Below, one piece after another: positions 33,063-38,162 of a stretch of 38,162 nucleotides of DNA. A model generated the notes under the pieces. That model was given only the letters and a program-made list of their open reading frames with translations. It ran no database searches and was not told the origin of the DNA. The position numbers were made by a program, and so were the translations under genes. Source of the stretch: Andeanibacterium sp035497315 (GTDB taxonomy: Bacteria > Pseudomonadota > Alphaproteobacteria > Sphingomonadales > Sphingomonadaceae); assembly GCA_035497315.1 (NCBI GenBank), contig DATJDU010000104.1, forward strand, positions 1 to 38,162. The letters are read 5' to 3'. Each line of letters begins with the position of its first letter. Within the stretch, counting starts at the first letter, position 1.

Positions 33063-33869
33063 CTAGCTTTCCAGCGCAGCGAGTTGCTGGGCCAGTTCCT
33101 CCCACAGCGCCGGACTTGCCGCGCCGAGCAGGCCCTTGCGGCCATCGTCCACCCGATAGGCGGAGCCGTCGGGCCGCGCGGCCTTGCCGCCAGCCTCGTT
33201 GAGGAACAAGGCGCCTGCCGCGTGATCCCAGGCCAGGGTGCGTTCGAAGATCGAGACGTCGTTCTCCCCCAGCACCAGCCGGGGATATTGTTCGGCCGCG
33301 CAATAGGGCACGTCGACACAACGATAATGCGGCGCGACATGGTCGCGCACGGCCTCGCGCCGGGCCGGGTCCATGAAGATCAGCGAAATCGCCGCGACGG
33401 GCGGAGTCTCTCCCGTTGGCCGGGCCACGATCCGCTCGCCATTGACGAAGGCCCCCTTGCCGCGATGGGCAACGCAAAAGCGGCCGGTGAGGACATCGTA
33501 GATCCAGCCCGTGTGGCATTCCCCGCCTTCGGCCATGGCGATGAGGATGCCGAAAGGCGGCTTGCCCTTGGCAAAATTGCGGGTGCCGTCCAGCGGGTCG
33601 ACGATCCAGCAGGGGCCGGAAAGCCGGTCCAGCACGGAAGGATCTGCATGGGCCGCTTCCTCGCCCACGATGGCAAGGCCGGGGATGATCTTCGCCAGCC
33701 CTTCGGTCAGCAATTCTTCCGAGAGATGATCGGCCACAGTAACGACATCGTCTGCCGCCTTGGCAGTTACCTGATGGGCGGCGAGGGTCTGGTAATGCGG
33801 CAGGATCGCCCGCTGTGCGACGTCTCGCAGCAGGGCGTGGACAGCATTGTGCAGCCCCTCAGGGCTCAC
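33063..33869 (-). CDS. Inositol-monophosphatase-family phosphatase
   Basis: 268-aa Mg-dependent phosphatase of the IMPase superfamily (SuhB, HisN, CysQ). Metal and substrate motifs are GEEA, IVDPLDGTRNFAKG and the C-terminal WDHAAGALFL. The family does not by itself tell the substrate; histidinol phosphate (HisN type) and inositol phosphate are the main candidates. The GTG start overlaps the argJ stop (GTGA), so it is translated together with argJ, which favours an amino-acid role, but this is inference. The stop is 9 bases from the 250-bp element. Confidence 0.87.
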   Translation of the reverse strand: MSPEGLHNAVHALLRDVAQRAILPHYQTLAAHQVTAKAADDVVTVADHLSEELLTEGLAKIIPGLAIVGEEAAHADPSVLDRLSGPCWIVDPLDGTRNFAKGKPPFGILIAMAEGGECHTGWIYDVLTGRFCVAHRGKGAFVNGERIVARPTGETPPVAAISLIFMDPARREAVRDHVAPHYRCVDVPYCAAEQYPRLVLGENDVSIFERTLAWDHAAGALFLNEAGGKAARPDGSAYRVDDGRKGLLGAASPALWEELAQQLAALES

Positions 33870-35104
33870 GAACGATAATCCGCATTGATCGCGATATATC
33901 CGTGAGTGAGATCGCAGGTCCAGACCGTGGAGGTGCCTTCGCCCAGGCCGATATCGACCGCAATTTCTATTTCGCGGCCCCTGAGGTGTTTGGCGACCGG
34001 GCCCTCGTCATAATCGGCCAGAGGCTGGCCGTTCCGTGCGGCCCACACGCCGCCAAAGCCGATGGAGAGCTTGTCGCGGTCGGCGGGTTCGCCAGCCTTG
34101 CCCACCGCCATTACCACGCGGCCCCAATTGGCATCCTCGCCTGCAATCGCGGTCTTGATGAGGGGCGAGTTGGCGATGGCGAGGCCGATCCTGCGCGCGC
34201 TCTCGTCGGAAACCGCTCCGGTTACGCTCACGGTGATGAACTTCTGCGCCCCTTCGCCGTCACGTACTACGAGATGGGCGAGCTGGCGGCAGACATCCGC
34301 CAGCGCCGCGGCAAAGGCATCCGCGCCCGGGCTATCCGGTCCGGTGATCGGATCGTTGCCTGCCTTGCCGGTGGCGAAGGCCAGCACCGTATCGCTGGTG
34401 GAAGTGTCGCTATCGACCGTGATGCAGGAGAATGTCGCAAGGTTCGCGGCAGAAAGCGCCTGTTGGAGGAAAGCCGGTGCAACGGCGGCATCGGTGAAGA
34501 TATAGCCCAGCATGGTCGCCATGTCGGGCGCGATCATGCCGCTGCCCTTGATGATGGCGGCCAGAGTCACCGTTTTGCCGCCGATCACTGCCTGCGCCAT
34601 GGCGCCCTTGGCGAAAGTGTCGGTGGTGGAAATGGTCTTTGCTGCATTTTCCCAGCCGCAGGCCTCGGCGCCGAGCACTGCCTCGACGCCTGCCTTCGCC
34701 TTGTCCTTGGGCAGAGGCACGCCGATCACGCCGGTGGAACTGACGAACACTTCGGAAGGCGCGCAGCCCAGATGGGACGCGACCTGGCTCATGATCTGCT
34801 CCACCGCTTCGCGCCCGCGATATCCGGTGAAGGCGTTGGAATTGCCGGCATTGACGATCAGCGCCCGTGCCTTGCCCGCCTTCACCTGTTCGCGCCCCAG
34901 TTCCACTTCGGAAGAGCAGCAGATGTTCTTCGTGAACACGCCCGCCACGGCGGTGCCTTCGGCCAGCTCGGCATAGGTCAGGTCGCAGCGACCCCAATCC
35001 TTGTAGCCCGCGCGCGCGATGCGCAGCGTTACGCCGTCGATCTGCGGCATTTCAGGGAAAGGCTTGGCGAGGGGTGACGTTTCGAGTTCCATGGCCGCAG
35101 CCAT
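33866..35104 (-). CDS. argJ: Bifunctional glutamate N-acetyltransferase / ornithine acetyltransferase ArgJ
   Basis: Recycles the acetyl group in arginine synthesis and, in bifunctional forms, also makes N-acetylglutamate (EC 2.3.1.35/2.3.1.1). The self-cleavage and nucleophile Thr is in APDMATMLGYIFTDA. SPLAKPFPEMPQIDGV, ALIVNAGNSNAFTG, FVSSTGVIGVPLPKD and the C-terminal THGYIAINADYRS are typical. The start is uncertain between ATG codons ending at 35104 (MAAAMELETS, 412 aa) and 35092 (408 aa); neither has a good ribosome-binding site. The frame stays open upstream but without homology. Divergent from the TonB-C protein gene. Confidence 0.94.
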   Translation of the reverse strand: MAAAMELETSPLAKPFPEMPQIDGVTLRIARAGYKDWGRCDLTYAELAEGTAVAGVFTKNICCSSEVELGREQVKAGKARALIVNAGNSNAFTGYRGREAVEQIMSQVASHLGCAPSEVFVSSTGVIGVPLPKDKAKAGVEAVLGAEACGWENAAKTISTTDTFAKGAMAQAVIGGKTVTLAAIIKGSGMIAPDMATMLGYIFTDAAVAPAFLQQALSAANLATFSCITVDSDTSTSDTVLAFATGKAGNDPITGPDSPGADAFAAALADVCRQLAHLVVRDGEGAQKFITVSVTGAVSDESARRIGLAIANSPLIKTAIAGEDANWGRVVMAVGKAGEPADRDKLSIGFGGVWAARNGQPLADYDEGPVAKHLRGREIEIAVDIGLGEGTSTVWTCDLTHGYIAINADYRS

Positions 35105-35172
35105 TAAGTGCCGCGTATCGTGCGGGCAAGGGTATCGTTGCGCGTAAGCGAGCCGCTCGATATGCAGCTCGC

Positions 35173-35892
35173 ATGGGGGATTTACAGAAAATAGCCGCCG
35201 CCGCCTTATTCGCGGCCATTCCGTTGCAAGCATCATGGGCAGCGGATCCGGGATCCGAGCCCGACATTTCGCCGCCGGCCGCCTCCGTTTCGCGCAGTCA
35301 GCAGCCGCCTCCCGCTGTTTTGCAGGCGAATAATCCGGGGCAGAACGATCGCGGAAAAGGTCGGCCGCCTGCTCCGGCAAATTCTTCACGCAATTGGATC
35401 GGCGAGAGCGACTATCTGCCGTTTGCGGCGCGCAACGGGATAGAAGGGACCGTCAGCGTCAAGCTCAAGATCGATCCCGAGGGCTTCGTTGCGGCATGTG
35501 CCGTTATCGGTTCGAGCGGTAGTGCGTTGCTGGATGCCTATACATGCGAATTACTGCCCGAGCGGGCTCATTTCACTCCCGCGCTCGACTATGAAGGAGT
35601 GCCGACTGTCGGCTACTGGTCGACCAGAGTGGCGTGGAAGATACCCCGCAGGGCCACTGGTGCCCAGGATATCGTCGCGCCAAGGGACATGATCGTCAGT
35701 TATAGCTTCGAGGTGGGAGAAGACGGTGCCGTGTCCGGATGCAGGATCGAGCTTGCCAGCCAGCGCACTCTTCTGGCGGATGTCTGCCCGAAGGCAGCGC
35801 GCTTTCCAGCGGTGAGGGACGAGAATGGCCAGCCGGTTCGTAAACGCGTGGTAGTGACGCTCACGACACTGATCACCGACCCTGATGAATAA
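35173..35892 (+). CDS. Exported protein with two TonB C-terminal-like domains
   Basis: 239-aa protein. The N-terminus MGDLQKIAAAALFAAIPLQ ends in ASWA and looks like a cleavable signal peptide rather than the TonB membrane anchor. A Pro/Gln-rich linker (residues about 30-75) precedes a first TonB-C-like domain (GIEGTVSVKLKIDPEGFV, then SALLDAYTCELLPERAHFTPA) and a second (VSYSFEVGEDGAVSGCRI, then LADVCPKAARFPAV). It may be a periplasmic adaptor rather than a real energy transducer. The frame is open upstream to 35074, but that part overlaps the argJ start. The next gene lies downstream on the same strand. Confidence 0.78.
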   Translation: MGDLQKIAAAALFAAIPLQASWAADPGSEPDISPPAASVSRSQQPPPAVLQANNPGQNDRGKGRPPAPANSSRNWIGESDYLPFAARNGIEGTVSVKLKIDPEGFVAACAVIGSSGSALLDAYTCELLPERAHFTPALDYEGVPTVGYWSTRVAWKIPRRATGAQDIVAPRDMIVSYSFEVGEDGAVSGCRIELASQRTLLADVCPKAARFPAVRDENGQPVRKRVVVTLTTLITDPDE

Positions 35893-35968
35893 GGAACGAG
35901 CAGGGAAAGCCCGGGCTCCTTTCTCTGACACTGGACGTAAGGCCAAGTCGCGACTATCTAACTGCGCG

Positions 35969-36241
35969 ATGCTGAAGCGCATTCTGACCTTGTTTGTAAT
36001 CCTTACCGGGCTTGCTGCCGTTGCGGCGCCTGCTCAGGCGCGCATGACTGCGCTTGATGGACTCGAACTCCACGCAGCGGGTGACAGCGTAGTCAAATGT
36101 GCGGACAAGGGCGTCGCTCAGCAGGCCATGCCGATGCAGCGCATCAGTGGCCGTAAGCCGCAGGCGCCGGGTTGCCGGCCTGCCATCATCACCATCGTGA
36201 TTCCAACGGTTCAGCTTCAGGCAGACCGTACGCGCGAATAG
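35969..36241 (+). CDS. Small Sec-targeted protein directly upstream of secA, unknown function
   Basis: 90-aa product beginning MLKRILTLFVILTGLAAVAA with likely signal cleavage after AQA (residue 24). The mature part has two cysteines (Cys44, Cys69), a basic QRISGRKPQAPGCRP stretch and a hydrophobic AIITIVIPTV segment near the C-terminus. An earlier in-frame ATG at 35885 overlaps the end of the TonB-C gene but adds a non-signal-like leader. I recognise no family. It ends 104 bases before secA, the position held by the secretion monitor SecM in E. coli; any such role is inference. Confidence 0.6.
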   Translation: MLKRILTLFVILTGLAAVAAPAQARMTALDGLELHAAGDSVVKCADKGVAQQAMPMQRISGRKPQAPGCRPAIITIVIPTVQLQADRTRE

Positions 36242-36345
36242 CGCCAGCTTTCCGATAGAATTGTAGCCGGGCTGCAGCGCTGTATGCGCGCGGCCAGTTT
36301 CATCCGGCATGCCCGGATTCCCGATACAACATACAGGAATTTCTC

Positions 36346-38162
<1,817 letters not shown>

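Noticed and set aside
32610..33878. A 422-codon plus-strand open frame running from the trxA end across the element and the phosphatase gene
   Set aside because: It overlaps trxA out of frame, the conserved element and the antisense of a clear phosphatase; no family match.

Overview
The window is GC-rich chromosomal DNA of an alphaproteobacterium, most likely order Sphingomonadales (Erythrobacteraceae/Novosphingobium-like). The evidence is a DivL-type kinase with Tyr in place of the H-box His, a GGAAC-N17-CGTT (EcfG-type) promoter, tandem Flp pilins, the xerD-accA and divL-tsaE-amgK-murU-addB-addA-trxA gene orders, and palindromic intergenic repeats of a kind I recall from sphingomonads. Genus assignment is inference. 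The window opens inside gor and closes inside secA. There is no phage, transposase, CRISPR array or other large mobile element; nearly all of it is core metabolism and housekeeping.

Layout. 1-6611 (+): glutathione reductase (3' part), a palindromic repeat, propionyl-CoA carboxylase beta chain, an enoyl-CoA hydratase-family enzyme, biotin synthase, a small LprI-like secreted protein and O-acetylhomoserine sulfhydrylase. 6631-9910 (-): POT-family peptide transporter, a second copy of the palindromic repeat, then aroB and aroK overlapping. 10007-15407 (+): a 44-aa membrane peptide coupled to a 611-aa exported protein of unknown function, xerD, accA and an M48 lipoprotein protease. 15408-16384: a non-coding gap with an unexplained 250-bp element and a strong terminator, then two Flp pilins on the minus strand. 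16456-18928 (+): Nudix hydrolase, tRNA-Arg(ACG), hemerythrin protein, folE and a GFA-family protein. 18977-19456 (-): peroxiredoxin. 19793-32659 (+): ahcY with a hairpin-rich leader, then divL, tsaE, amgK, murU, addB and addA, each start overlapping the previous stop, then trxA. 32660-33062: the second copy of the 250-bp element. 33063-35104 (-): inositol-monophosphatase-family phosphatase and argJ. 35173-38162 (+): a TonB-C-domain protein, a small Sec-targeted protein and secA (5' part).

How the genes fit together. BioB makes the cofactor used by acyl-CoA carboxylases such as the PccB enzyme; MetY and AhcY belong to sulfur and methyl metabolism; AroB/AroK feed chorismate; AmgK/MurU recycle cell-wall sugars; AddA/AddB form the double-strand-break repair helicase-nuclease; DivL controls cell-cycle signalling.

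The most interesting signal is a pair of about 250-bp elements (15461-15712 and 32800-33053). They share long conserved blocks, keep a hairpin whose changed base pairs remain pairable as G-U wobbles only in the plus-strand RNA, and both sit in convergent 3'-3' gaps. They look like copies of an undescribed structured RNA or repeat family.
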